A stretch of DNA of 44,682 nt from Pleurotus djamor. Lineage: Eukaryota; Basidiomycota; Agaricomycetes; Agaricales; Pleurotaceae. Positions 1 to 11,275 of the stretch are shown here, one piece after another. The notes beneath the pieces are model-generated. The model saw only the letters and a list, made by a program, of their open reading frames with translations. It made no database searches and had not been told where the DNA came from. Position numbers and translations under genes: made by a program. The stretch covers positions 1 through 44,682 of the forward strand of contig JAPEVF010000363.1 in assembly GCA_029747585.1 (NCBI GenBank), in the 5' to 3' direction. How positions within the stretch are numbered: position 1 is the stretch's first letter; each line of letters begins with the position of its first letter.

Positions 1-1970
1 GCGGCTGCGGTTGTTGTTGGTGTTGTTGATGCGACTGATGCGCTTGATGTGGGTGTTGGGTCTGATGTGTTTGATGCGGCGGAGGCGGGGCGTGACTAAC
101 TGGTTCGGGAGTATGTGTATGAGATGGATGGCCAGGATGGGAATGGGAATGTGAAAGATGTGAAGGGTGAGCTGTCTGCGGCGGCGGTTGCTGCTGCGTC
201 GAATGGGAATGTGTAGGTTGCGGGCGTGAGGGTTGGGATTGCGGGGGATGAGACATCGTTACGCTCGGTGTTCTCTGATAATGAGACGGAGGATGAGAAG
301 TCGGAGCTGGCGCAGAATGTTGCTGTTGTTGAGCGGGCGTCACCGTCGACGGAGAATGTTGCTGCTGAGAATGTTGTTGTTGCTGACCATACTGCTGAGC
401 ATGATGCGGTAGCGGTTGCGGTGGGGGATGTTGAAACACATTGTGTGCTGAATGTTGCGGCGAATGATGAGACGTCGTCGGTGGTGGAGGTGCAGGCGGA
501 GGTGGTTGATGACTCTGATGCGCCTGACTCTGATGAGACGGCGGGGGGAATTGCGAATACTGAGGATACGAAGGCTCCGTAGGCGTTCGTTCTGGTTGAT
601 AGACCCTCGGTTGAGGTTGCTGTTGAGAGGGCGTAGGTTGATGGTGCGGAGGGGGAATGTGTTGAGACGGTTGACTCTGCTGAGGGGTACGCGGTGGGAT
701 CTGTGAGCGCGACGAGAATTCATGATGTCCCGTGACCTGATGAGAATTCGCCAGAGAACTCTGAGAGGTTGGTGGTGGTTGAGGGGGAAGCTGAGTAGGG
801 GGATAATGGACGTGCGGAGATGGATACGCAGATTGGGGAGTCGGTGGGGGATGTGGTTGTTGGTGAGAAGGTGTCGGCGGTGAATGAGGGTGCGTATGAG
901 AGCCATTCAGATGAGGTGGTGGTTGGTGCTGATGAAGGGGTTGACGCGTTTGCACAGGAGATTGATACTGTGAATGAGTTTGGACGCGTGACAGATGTGG
1001 GTGGTGACCATTCGGGTGTTGCACGGCATGCTGCGGCTGAGATGGCTGAAGTTGAGGTGGGGGAGGTTGAGTAAGTGGCTGGTGCTGTTGTTGCTGCTGC
1101 TGGTGATGCTGGGACTGGGTATACTGCCGAGGAGGCATAGGGCGAGACTGTTGCTCCCATGAATCTTGTGAGGGGGCAGCTGNAATTGGGGGGAGCCGGC
1201 GAAGGGTACGGATTAGCTGGGGAATGCTGAGCAACGTGGTGCTGAGGGGGAATGTGCGTCTGCTGGCGTGGCTGAGGCTGGTAATAGTAGGCCGGATGTG
1301 TGGGAGTCACGGGGCTCGGTTGGGGCGGCAATTGGTCTTGCAACGGTGCAGGTTGCGTCTTTTGGCTCGGCGGGGGCGGAGGCATGGAATGGTGTGCCTG
1401 GTACACCGGGCTCGTAGGTGAAGCATAGGGTACATTAGACGGGGGATATCCAGGCTATTTCATTATTTATTATGTCAAAAATTAAGTCGCTGTAATTCCA
1501 ACTAACAGACGTACATGTGTGGGACGTGCAGGCCGCGTTTGCTTTGACTGGTCGCGCCTTTGAGGACGCTGCACATGTGAAAGTTCCTCGGGACGAGGAG
1601 GAGGAGGTGCCGAATTTTGTTGCTGGTAGACAGGTCTCTCGTACTTTGATTGGTTATACTCATGGCCTGCAGAAAGCGGCGGCGTGAGTTGCTGGTGCTG
1701 CTGGTGGTGGTACACTTGTTGCTGTTGTGATTGTTGCTGCTGCTGGTACGAATGAACTGCCGGCTGAGGATGAATTGACTGAGCAGGTCGCTGCCATGAC
1801 GCCAGATGACGGGCCCTCATGTCCTGCTGGTGCTGGTGCTGCACGGGAGCGTTCGGCTCAGACATGGCGGCGTCCTCTCCGCCTACAGCAGCCGCATCCC
1901 TCCGTCGCGCCTGGGACAGCCCAAGCTCTCTCAGCGGAGGCAGATTAATCGCAGACGAGCGGCCAGCCAT
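1..1970 (-). CDS. Q/H/P-rich low-complexity protein, C-terminus beyond the window
   Basis: The start is the ATG at 1970 (MAGRSSAINLPPLRELGL). One 60-bp intron (1455-1514, donor GTACGT, acceptor AATAG) joins exons in phase 0. After it, a frame rich in glutamine, histidine, proline and serine stays open to base 1, giving over 600 residues without a recognisable globular domain in view. The base N at 1183, next to a run of six C, breaks the frame once; dropping one base there restores the same Q/H/P-rich reading (PSQDSWEQQSRPMPP follows), so I read it as a sequence error. Proteins like this in fungi are often transcriptional regulators whose DNA-binding or interaction domain lies elsewhere; that role is inference only. 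Several other frames are open across 226-1406 because of the repetitive composition, and they are shadows. The true stop codon is not in this window. Confidence 0.75.
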
Positions 1971-2239
1971 TGCAGCGACGCAGATCGGTCAACCTTTGGG
2001 AGTGTGGAACGAGATCACAAAGGAAAGGCCACGACCAAGGCAACCCGAATCTGCCGATGTCGACGGATCTTGGACGTGGCTTTTTATGCTTCAGAATATA
2101 AAGGGAGAGGGCGGCCAGAGAGAACAGAGAGCGAGAGGCAACGATGATGGACGCAGGAGACAAGAGGCAGGGCGTGAACCAACAAGATGCAGCCTTGGAT
2201 CTCGGACTTTGAAAAAAAATTACTATATCTTCAAAAACC

Positions 2240-3068
2240 ATGGATCCAGATATTCCCCCTCACCAAGTTCTTCTAGCTCGTCTCCCTTCCCTCCGCGCCA
2301 TCCCTCTGCAAACCTCCTCATCGCAGCCAGCCACCACCCAGTCGGACCCCCTCCTCCTCGTACCCTGCCCACCNGGCCACAAAAATTGAAAAACCCAACC
2401 AACCCCCGTCAATCTCAAATCGGCGATCTCATTTCGATTAGATCGCTATTTTACGTATTTTTCCTCTTGAATGCCGCACCCGCTTGACCTGCGCTTGACA
2501 CACCCAAAAAACCCAATTACTCGCCTCCGTCTCGAGCCCTTCTCCTCCTCGCAATCTTCCACTTTCCCTCCACAAAACGCAGTGGTCCGTGTGCAGAGTA
2601 CCCGGCGAACGCACAGAAGAAGGAATATCTTGGATTTCGCTGACTAAAGAGGAAACCCGATGGAACTTCCCGGATCTCGAGATCCCACCTAACCACCGCT
2701 CAAGCCACCACGACCCCTGCAACGACTCCCACGTCCCTACACATCTTCCACCCATAAAAGGAATCTTCAAACCCATCCCCGTCACAAAACGAAACACAGC
2801 ACGGACATGCCTCCCACGTACACGCTCTCTCTTTCTTTCTCTGATAAATACTGCGAGTAAACGATTCTTGCTCACCGCGTTCGAGATCTGTCTGCTGAGC
2901 TTTACGCTTCCAAGTTCCAATCCTCTGAACGAATTCCCAGACTCTGGTTCCCATCACCGCATCGCCCACACACCATACACGTTGGTCAAGTTCCTCCGGA
3001 CAAACGGTACGGATGCACCGCTTCCATGCCATATGCCTCGCTTTTCTCCATCCGCAACGATCGGATAA
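2240..3068 (+). pseudogene. decayed or mis-sequenced protein-coding gene, family unknown
   Basis: From ATG 2240 (MDPDIPPHQVLLARLPSLRA) one frame reads as plausible protein for about 135 codons, interrupted by in-frame TGA codons at 2387 and 2468 and closing at TAA 2645. Near 2590-2600 the protein-like signal moves to another frame (ERTEEGISWISLTKEETRW), which stays open to the stop ending at 3068. The reading resembles normal coding sequence rather than chance: a well-formed start, pyrimidine-rich codons and a compact middle (VNLKSAISFRLDRYFTYF). Two nonsense codons and one shift suggest a pseudogene, although short introns or base errors (an N lies at 2374) could explain part of it. It is divergent from the Q/H/P-rich gene with a 269-bp gap. 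I do not recognise the family. Confidence 0.4.
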
Positions 3069-5231
3069 CCTACGTTAGATAGAAGACCCAGATCATGAGA
3101 ACGAAACGAACACAATAGTAATAATGATGATGATAAAGATTAGCCACACATGTGGGTAAGGAGGAAAAAGGTAAAGGGAATCGCAGATGCGCAGCTCGAG
3201 AATCCCACTGACTTAATGACCCATACCCTCCGTCTCTTCTGTTGAGAGCTAGGTCGAAAACGATGGATGGATCGCGAAACACCATCGACGTCGACTTTCT
3301 CCGAGCCTGTCGCTTATACTGCCACGCAGGTACCGCGAGCCTGCACATCAGGCAAATTCCATCGTGGAGCTCTTCAGGCTTCAGGCAGCATGTCCACGCG
3401 CGAGATAAGCGTAACACGATAAACGAGGCACCCTACCGATCACTGATACATTCAATAACAATAATACACCTTGAAGGAGAAGGGAACGAGGATGCAACGA
3501 TGTACCTGTGCGATGTGATGTGATAGGGTGAAGGCGAGAGTGAGGTCATTGAACTAGGTTTTATGATGGACATACTTGGTTTCCGTGNGTTCTTACTGCG
3601 GTCAACCGGTCCCCAGTGAATGTTCACCTTCACATAGCGGAACCGCGTGTTAGACTTGAAGGAAACGCCTCGGAATTTGTGAGTTCATGAAGTGGTGGGT
3701 TTGTTTTCCTCTTAGACGTGACGANNNTGCAAATACAATGCTCACTATGCGTGCTCAGATGAGTGGTAAACGGGGTCTACTTTCCGCCGGATTTACCTCA
3801 CTTCTCGTTCAGATTGGGACGACCATTCAGCTTTGTCCGGTCTCTGATCCCGATCAGTCAATTATAACGACACAGACACGAGGTATTCCCGATATGACTA
3901 GGGTAAAATGTCCTTGATCCATCATCCGTTCGTTGTTCCAGATACTTCAATTATGCAGTTCCAGGGGATGGGGACAGGGCCCAGAAAGCGGAATCAAATT
4001 GGTTTGAGAAGCCAAGGGATTTATGAGGCCGTAAGGGGAAAGGGGCCGATATGTTTGTATGGCCATCATCATGCGTCACGAATGAATCTAATTGCCACCG
4101 TGGAATGGTAAGGTCGAGGTGAGGGAGAACAATAACANTNTTGATGATGAGGTGGTGGCTGAAATGGAACTGACCATGTTGTCATTGCTCCAGGCATGGA
4201 TGTACGGCTACTCGCGCTCTAACNAGACTCTAACTATTTGTGGTTCCAGGGTTTTTGATNATAGCGGGAAGTTGATTGGCAGAGANGCTAGAANTGAAGC
4301 GAAAAGGATANNNNCAAGATGGTGGTGANAAGTGAACAAGCCATGGGAAGAANATACCTGGCACTTTGTACAACGAGCGGAGGAACATCACCCTAAACGC
4401 GGATCAGACAAGTTGCGATNCGGGAAAATGCAAAGTACTTACGGTATAGCATGAGGTCTAGCTCGTGCACTAGATGCAATGGCATGATGCNGTGGTGTGT
4501 CTGTGGTTCCGCCGAACTTGAACCCTTCGGNGGTAATCCAAGTACATTAGGAAATCCTGGATAGTTCGTGAGGGCTGCGGTAATGTGGCATGTCAAGGAC
4601 GTACCATATCTCTGAGAATAGACCGAGCTGAAACCACCTTGAAAGGCATAGAGCGACGAAGAGTTTCGGGAGAGGACCATCAATCGTCTGACTGTCGAGA
4701 ACCCGAGGTNCGCCTAGGGAGTCTCATTGNCAGACCNACTAGNAAAGTANGCAAATTTCCGCTCGGATACCTAAGACTTTGAGTTATGTGGGATGATGCA
4801 ATCCGAAATCAACCTCTTAGTACGATGTTGTCTGTCCACNGTGACCGTTGGGTCGGTCGAGCTAAGAAAGCGGTTAAATGCTTGATGGTTGATGGATACT
4901 TGATGTTAGTCTTTGTGGGTCCAAGAATAGCACAAGCACTACGAATTGCTTGGTCAGTACATGGCCTAAGGAAACAAAACATACGAAGGGAAGAAGTCGA
5001 TGAAGGAAAGGGGCGAACGAGGGGCGCGCAAGGGGCCTTGGCGGACGCGTTGTATGGCCTTGNTTGGCCTGTCGAGCTAGTTTTATAGGATCCGATTCCG
5101 GATGGGGGAGATCTGAACGTCGAACCACCTGCAACGCGAAGATCAATCGCACTTCCGACTGACCTCTTCCTCGACGTAGTATTCTTGACACTAGCAGCCT
5201 TCTCTGAGAAAAACAAAGAAAAAGAAGAAAT
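3069..5231. other. 2.2-kb region without a convincing gene, many ambiguous bases
   Basis: No frame here has a clear start, splice pattern and stop together. Isolated Ns are dense from 4138 to 4840. A minus-strand stretch around 4393-4683 has protein-like segments next to good donor sites (GTACGT near 4600, GTAAGT near 4440), but three frames compete and the joins do not close, so I do not call a gene. The last 150 bp should hold the promoter and 5' leader of the MYND gene that starts at 5232. Confidence 0.5.
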
Positions 5232-7754
5232 ATGGACGACAACCGACTTCGCCTTCCATCCAACCTCTCGCTCTCCCTCGACGATCAGGGCATTACCCCG
5301 GAACCATACGCGCAGACTTCGCCTGGGGGTATCAAGCCTGCGTTTGTCAAGTTGGCACCGGGGGATCGGGGAGACGGGTTTCCGTTGAGTATTTTGAGTG
5401 GTACGTTAGATTTCCTCTATACTCAGTATGAAATCAGTGGCGTATCGATTTTGACGTTTATTCTCTTTTTGTCGTAGATCCTTGGACGTTCGTCCCGAAA
5501 CCTGGACCCAAGGGCGAAATCCACTCTTGGGGCGTATATGGGGCGAGTTTCTCATTTTTTGGTCTATCAGTGCAATCATGCTGAAACAGAATAAAATGAC
5601 AGTATGTTGACCCACGCGCTGATCACTACACCGACGACAACAGCAACGTCACCGAGTGTATGTGACCTTCATCCAGATCCTTAATCCAGGAGTTATCTTG
5701 CTAATAATATCCCCCCTGATCAGTTGATGGCGTATCCACGATGATCCGTACGGTACGTCCGCTCAACGTTAGCCATCTGCACAAAGTCCTATCATTTCCT
5801 CATCATCATTGTTTTTCGGAATCTATGTATACACGATACTTAGATGAAGTACCAACAGCTTTACTTCGGCAAGCGGAAGCCTGAGGAACAGTTTGTTGAC
5901 GTCTTGATGGAGCGAAAGGTAAGCAATGTTTTCGCCTTAATAGTCGCGTACTAATCTGGGATGGTAACGCGCTCCCCGGGATCTTAATCGGGTCTTGTTC
6001 GCATTTGTAGAAAACGCAACTCGGGGAACTCGACTTGGGCAAACTTCCGAAACAAGATGTCATCGTGAAGATCTACCTCAAGTAAGTCGATTTCCCCAAA
6101 CGATACTCAATGAACCCGCGTCGCTTACTATCTTACCATCTTCACCCCCTCGCAATCGCAACGTGAAGCCATCTCTACGACAAATCCGGCCAACCTCGCG
6201 TCTGGCGGCGTTTCCGAGTTTCCGCCGGAATCAAACTGAGCGTCCTCCAGGACAAGGTTATAGCGCCTATAATGGGATGGTGGGTTTCATATAATTACTC
6301 ATGTCTTTTTCCCGAATATCGAGATCAGAACCCCTCATCGCTTACGCACGCATAATCATCTAGGGTGAGAAACCTCCACGCTTACACTTTTACCGATTTT
6401 AGAGATGGGTCGGTGTACGGACCAGAGGTGAGATTTTATCTCCTTGACAATGATGCTAATAGGTCATAGGNTCATTGTCGTATAACCGTATCGAGTATAC
6501 CGTATACGTCATGACCTCGTTGACATCTAATCATCTATCGTTTATCGTCCGTCCCCGAATCTGATCCTTGATGTCTTCAGGGCTGTACATCTGTTGACAT
6601 GGCTCATGTCGGTCAAGTAAGCACTCTCCCTCGATCGTTGATGGCTTTGAAGGTTGGAATTCTGACTGGAGATCCCCCGGTCAGGTTGGCTATGCTTTCC
6701 TGCCAGATGATAAGTGAGTGATTTTATCGATGCATCGTTCCTGACAAGTTGGCTCATTGACCGATGTCCCTGTCCGTATTTGATTGTTTCTGTGAATCAT
6801 CGACGGATATAGATACACGTTAGCGCACTTATTTGGCAAGGAGGGTGACAAGATTGGGTACCTCTATGACTTCGGCGACAAATGGAGGCACAACATCATT
6901 GTGAGCTAATGTTTCCTTTCTCCCCCTTCCCCTGGAAAGGTTTACCTTTTTGTCGGTGACTGACGCGGTGGAGTTAATTAGATTGAGCGTATTTTGAGCG
7001 TGGACGATTCCGATGGGAGTATTAAGATTGTAGATGGGAAAGGCATGTGTCCCGGAGGTAAGTGAACCGCACTGAACTAAACACCGAAGACAACCCTTGA
7101 CCACGTCCCATAGAGAACTTGCATGGGTGTTTCAGTTATGCCGAGTTCATGAAGGAATATGACCAAGCTGACTATGTCGGAAAGTGCGTTTGCTCGACCA
7201 ACCTTGCGTTATGGCTCGTCTTTGACCCGATTTCTTGGTTACAGGCAAGCGAAGAAACGGGAGGTTTTGGATTGCCCCAACTACAAGGGCTTCGGAAAAC
7301 CTCCCGCGTTGGTCGATCTGTCGTACTTTGATATGAACGACGCCAACGAGCGTTTGTCCGATGCGTTGGCATCGGGAAATTCTGTGCGATCCGGGGCAAA
7401 GACATTCACGATGCCCGTCCATCCCAATGGGCTTGACATCCACAAGCACAATTTGAAGAAAGGCCAGTCCATCGTACGGGACTTTCCTCCGGACGAAGGG
7501 GGTTTCTGGCAAGAGACCACATCAAATAAGAAGGACAAGAAGAGCGAGACTGTTTGCGGAGCCTGTGGTAAACCAGGTGGCGCGGAACTCAAGGTCTGCG
7601 GAGGCTGTCGCAAGATTTACTATTGCTCCGCTGCGCATCAAAAGGTAAAGCAGTTCATTTTGAAAACCACTAGTGTCAAGATTTTGACGGGGGCTAGGAA
7701 CACTGGAAAACCCACAAGAAGGCATGCCGCAAGACGTCTGCGAACGGTCGCTAA
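5232..7754 (+). CDS. plasmid pRiA4b ORF3-like domain protein with C-terminal MYND zinc finger
   Basis: Fifteen exons join in phase and total 1386 nt, giving 461 residues. Exons: 5232-5400, 5478-5533, 5603-5657, 5724-5752, 5844-5918, 6011-6081, 6169-6279, 6364-6427, 6581-6616, 6685-6713, 6813-6900, 6982-7057, 7114-7183, 7245-7644, 7698-7754. The middle carries the pRiA4b ORF-3 signature: an RVWRRFRVSAGIKLSVLQD segment, then the core YLYDFGDKWRHNI around residues 250-262. The C-terminus is a MYND finger with paired cysteines CGACGKPGGAELKVCGGC, then YYCSAAHQKEHWKTHKKAC. MYND fingers usually bind proline-rich partner peptides; the molecular role of the ORF3 fold in eukaryotes is not established. 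Several exons are under 40 nt. Start choice: the ATG is the first in a frame that continues cleanly through the first splice. Downstream the gene converges with Derlin. Confidence 0.88.
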
Positions 7755-7929
7755 TTCGATCGTGCGTGGGTGTGGGTTCAAGCGATATCGTTCTTGTCCC
7801 CCTTAGAGGAGTGTTGCTGCAGAAGCTGCATAGCAAGATATTTGTCATCAATGTACATGTATTTCTGTGAAGAGTGAAGAGTTTGTATTTGAGAACGTTC
7901 CGCCGAACGCTTGAAAATGGTGAAGGGAA

Positions 7930-8250
7930 AGGCTAACTCACCATGTCACGTACCCCAGGCACCTCACAGAAGAACCAGTACATACGCGTCCAGCAGGGCG
8001 CCTGGGTCTCAGAGTCTGTCAGTGGTGAAAGTGGAAATTTGATCCGCGGAAGTGCAAGAGGCAAAGACTCAGAGGTCCAGGAAGACTCGGCCTCGCATCA
8101 CGTGCCACCGACGCGTCGCCCGCGCACTCAGAACTTGAAGTGACCCAGAAGGGGCATATCGTCGCATCGGGCAGCCCTATAGCTCCTCCGACGTTCCATC
8201 TTGGTATGACACAGGGACGGTACGCTTGTTTGGGTCGATATGCCTTCATA
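7930..8250 (-). pseudogene. relic of a second Derlin gene (C-terminal part)
   Basis: The minus strand encodes, just before a stop near 7933, the segment RMYWFFCEVPGVRDMV, which lines up with HVCWFFRDVWTREMV of the intact Derlin upstream. Further up, LPLAL lines up with LPVAL of the intact gene at a spacing only four codons shorter. At DNA level 7940-8005 and 8700-8766 align well on the same strand, both containing GAAGAACCA followed by ACATACG or ACATACGCG. Upstream of the LPLAL segment the similarity fades and appears to change frame, and no Derlin start or N-terminal exon was found between 8250 and 8660. This looks like a decayed tandem copy. How far it extends upstream is uncertain. Confidence 0.5.
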
Positions 8251-8663
8251 CAACAAGTTCCTTTAGTCGTCCTTCGGCGCAGAAGGGATCCCGGGCCAGT
8301 GGATTCTGCAAGTCAACGCGTTCATAGCCAATCAAATTGGCCGAAATCTTCGAGGCAGATGAGGTCGGTCTGAGACATACCCCACCTGCAATCATCACGA
8401 TAGTATCGGCCACTAGGGTCATGACCATCCTGCCTATGATATGCACATTGCAAGACTTTCACAAACAAGTTGGTTTCTCGCGGGTGCATGAGGCGGATTG
8501 GTGTCTTTCTCATCTCGCACTTAGTTGTGTCACCGCAGAAGCGGTGCAACAATCCAACATTTGGCATCCATGTACATAGATCGATCTATATTTCTCCAAA
8601 GAGTCTTTTCCTATACGATATGGAATTAAGAGGACGTTCCCACAGATCAGAAGAGAATCCAAC

Positions 8664-9509
8664 TCACAGACGCACGGGCGCATCGCTCATGAACGTATGC
8701 CCACCAACCATCTCACGTGTCCACACGTCTCGGAAGAACCAACATACGTGTCCAACAGCACACCCGGCGAGATCACCGGCCGCAGCCCTCCACGAACCGT
8801 TCAGCACCCAGGAGAAGGCTACGAGTGCAACGGGAAGGTAGGGCGCTGTTATGGTGAAAAGGCCGAATAACGATATTGGTGTCGATGGATGCCTGCGGGA
8901 CCAGACGTATATTGGGACAAAGGCCAAGGAAGATGAGAGAAATGGCATGTTGAAGAGAGGGGACAAGGCCTGCAGTAGCACATCAGTATTATCAGCAATC
9001 TCGCGAAACGGGGACTTACCAAGAGCATGATGGAAGACAGGAATAGCAGCCAAAAGTAATCTGCCTTGCGGTTCGCAAACGAGGATTCTTCCAGCATCCG
9101 ACTATACCTCATGCTACGTGGTCATCAGCATTACATGGTCAGAATCCAAAGAAACCCATAACGCACAAGAAGAATAGGTGGAAGACAAAGTCGAGTGATA
9201 TCGACCCGAAATAAAAGAACGTCGTGGCTGCTCGCCATGGCTTTGGGAAAATGTCAACCCATACTGCACGTTAAATGTATCTTACATACCTGAGCATTGA
9301 GGAATGCACTCCGAGGGCTAAAGTAGAGCTGTAGAGGCGTTACGAGCTGACATTGCTACAAATGACAACGTGGCACGGTGAGCTGCGGGCGCTGTTTGCG
9401 ACGNCGANGACNCACTCACCACNGCGAGACTGGTCATCACTGACAGCGCCAGCCATCCTCTGGTTATGGGTGGAATTTGAGAAATCCAGGCATCGATACC
9501 GACAGGCAT
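8664..9509 (-). CDS. Derlin, ER-associated degradation membrane protein
   Basis: Five exons (9420-9509, 9290-9355, 9167-9240, 9020-9113, 8664-8969) join in phase to 209 residues, the usual length for a Derlin. The N-terminus has the family pattern DAWISQIPPITRGWLA, followed by the conserved WR pair of the first loop (NAQPWRAATTFFYFG), MRYSRMLEE, and several hydrophobic helices. Near the end GHVCWFFRDVWTRE matches the conserved last-helix region. Derlins are rhomboid-fold proteins without the catalytic residues that help move misfolded proteins out of the endoplasmic reticulum for proteasomal degradation. The reading could extend past the TGA at 8664 by splicing at the overlapping GTGAGT, but I see no further exon. 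The gene is divergent from GCV1 with 128 bp between start codons. Confidence 0.92.
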
Positions 9510-9637
9510 GACGAGGGCAAGTGGTCAAGAGCAGAGTGANTTCCGTGANGGCCGTTTACCCTGACCCCTGTCAAGCCATATTCCAGGCGACTCTGGACTA
9601 GCCGACCATCCTTGCTGCACCCTCCACGCCCACGACG
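9510..9637. promoter_or_regulatory. short shared promoter region between Derlin and GCV1
   Basis: Only 128 bp separate the Derlin ATG (minus strand) and the GCV1 ATG (plus strand), so both promoters must lie here or overlap the genes. Two bases are ambiguous. I see no clear TATA box. Confidence 0.6.
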
Positions 9638-11159
9638 ATGAGTGCCACTATAAATCGNGTTTCGAGGCTNTCCAGGTCTTTGACGAGGTCATTTGCTAGC
9701 CCAGCTGAGCAGGTTTGCCTTTTAAAATCTCAAGAGCATGCATTCTTTAACGATTTCGTTGTGTCTAGCTTCGCCATACGCCGCTTCACGATTTTCATCT
9801 CCAAAATGGCGGTAAAATGGTTCCTTTTGCTGGCTGGTCGATGCCACTGTCGTACGGCGACGTAGGGCAAGGTGCGTCGCGACACGGAACTGATTTTCGT
9901 CGCGGATCTAACATCAGACTGTATAGTTGCCTCACACAACCACACCCGGAACGCGGCCAGCTTGTTCGATGTATCGCACATGGTTCAATCCCACTTCCGT
10001 GGGCCCTCAGCTACGAAATTTCTACAAAAATTGACTCCGTCCTGCCTCGCTTCACTGAAACCGTACTCATCCACCTTATCTGTACTCCTTAACGAAGAGG
10101 GAGGTATCATTGACGACTTGATTATCACGAAGCACTCTGAAGACGCGTATTATGTTGTCACGAATGCNGGGAGGAGNGACCGNGANATGGCTTGGTTTGA
10201 AGAGCGCCTCAAGGATGAGGATGTAAGCGGNAAGGTCGAATGGGAGGTGCTCGAAGGCTGGGGTCTCCTCGCCCTACAAGGTCCACAGGCCGCTTCTTTC
10301 CTACAGAGCCTTACGTCGTTTGACTTGCGTCAATTGACTTTCGGCAAAACGGCCTACATCCCTATTGAGGGCTTCAACCTTCACGTTGCTCGTGGAGGGT
10401 ACACTGGCGAAGACGGCTTTGAGGTGTGTCTCAAACCGCGTTGCTACAGCTATTTACGGCTCAAACCACTATCCTTAGATCTCCATCCCACCACACCAGA
10501 CACTGGCGTTCACCGAGCTGATCTANAAGAACCCCCCTGTCCAACTATCAGGCCTTGGTGCTCGTGACAGTCTTCGCATCGAAGCAGGCATGTGTCTTTA
10601 CGGTCACGACATCGACGAAACTACGAGCGTTGCGGAGGCNGGACTTAGCTGGGTNATNGGTGANTATNGNNATNCNNCNANNNNTNCGNNGGGCTCANNA
10701 NCNTTTNNNAGGTAAATCAAGAAAGGANAANCTTGATTGNATTGGCGCACACCGCGTTTTGAAGGATATCAAGAACGGACCACCTCGCCGCCGCGTAGGN
10801 ATGATCGTNGAGGGCGCCCCAGCNNGAGGTNNNTTCATNTTNTNTCCNAGCCTGNATNGTTNTGATACNAAAACNCATTNACAGAGGGNGCNAAGATCTT
10901 NACNCCNGAAAGNAACGATCAACTAGGTGANTACCAACGCANAGTCAGATNGNTTNCGNCCTNNTAANACATNANCTNNCNAGGTNCTGTAACGTCTGGT
11001 ATNCCATCACCAACNCTGGGCAAGAACGTCGCTATGGGCTACGTCCGAAATGGATCTCACAAGAAAGGCACNGAAATCGAAGTCGAAGTNCGTGGNAAGC
11101 GCCGCAAAGCTGTCATCACCGGAATGCCATTCGTCGAAACAAAGTATTTCAGAGGCTAA
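9638..11159 (+). CDS. GCV1: aminomethyltransferase (glycine cleavage system T protein), mitochondrial
   Basis: Five exons (9638-9712, 9769-9871, 9927-10423, 10479-10926, 10984-11159) join in phase to 432 residues. The first exon is an Arg/Ser-rich presequence suited to mitochondrial import. Then follow [42 protein letters not shown], the glycine-rich [20 protein letters not shown] motif, [15 protein letters not shown] and the C-terminal [18 protein letters not shown] region, all typical of GcvT. The protein takes the aminomethyl group from the lipoyl H protein, transfers the methylene carbon to tetrahydrofolate and releases ammonia. Bases 10640-10990 contain many Ns, yet the frame is kept through them, so residue identities there are partly unknown. 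It ends 116 bp from the convergent coiled-coil gene. Confidence 0.95.
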
Positions 11160-11275
11160 AGGTCATGTTCCCAGAGACAATTCCATTCCATACCCAGATT
11201 GCCCTACAATTTACACGAATACAACAGATCACAATCTTTCGAACTTATAAATACAGGTTGATCGTCACTTGATCG

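Noticed and set aside
226..1074. Plus-strand open frames of 84-118 residues opposite the Q/H/P-rich gene
   Set aside because: They are antisense shadows of CAG/CAA/CAT/CCN-rich codons; the minus-strand frame is open from 1180 to 1 and continues a spliced, well-started exon.
4393..4683. Minus-strand protein-like segment with good donor sites
   Set aside because: Three frames compete, no consistent exon chain could be closed, and Ns are dense. Kept as a note only.
8246..8579. Open frames on both strands between the MYND gene and Derlin
   Set aside because: No start context, splice signals or recognisable motif; the only supported signal in this spacer is the Derlin-like relic at its left end.
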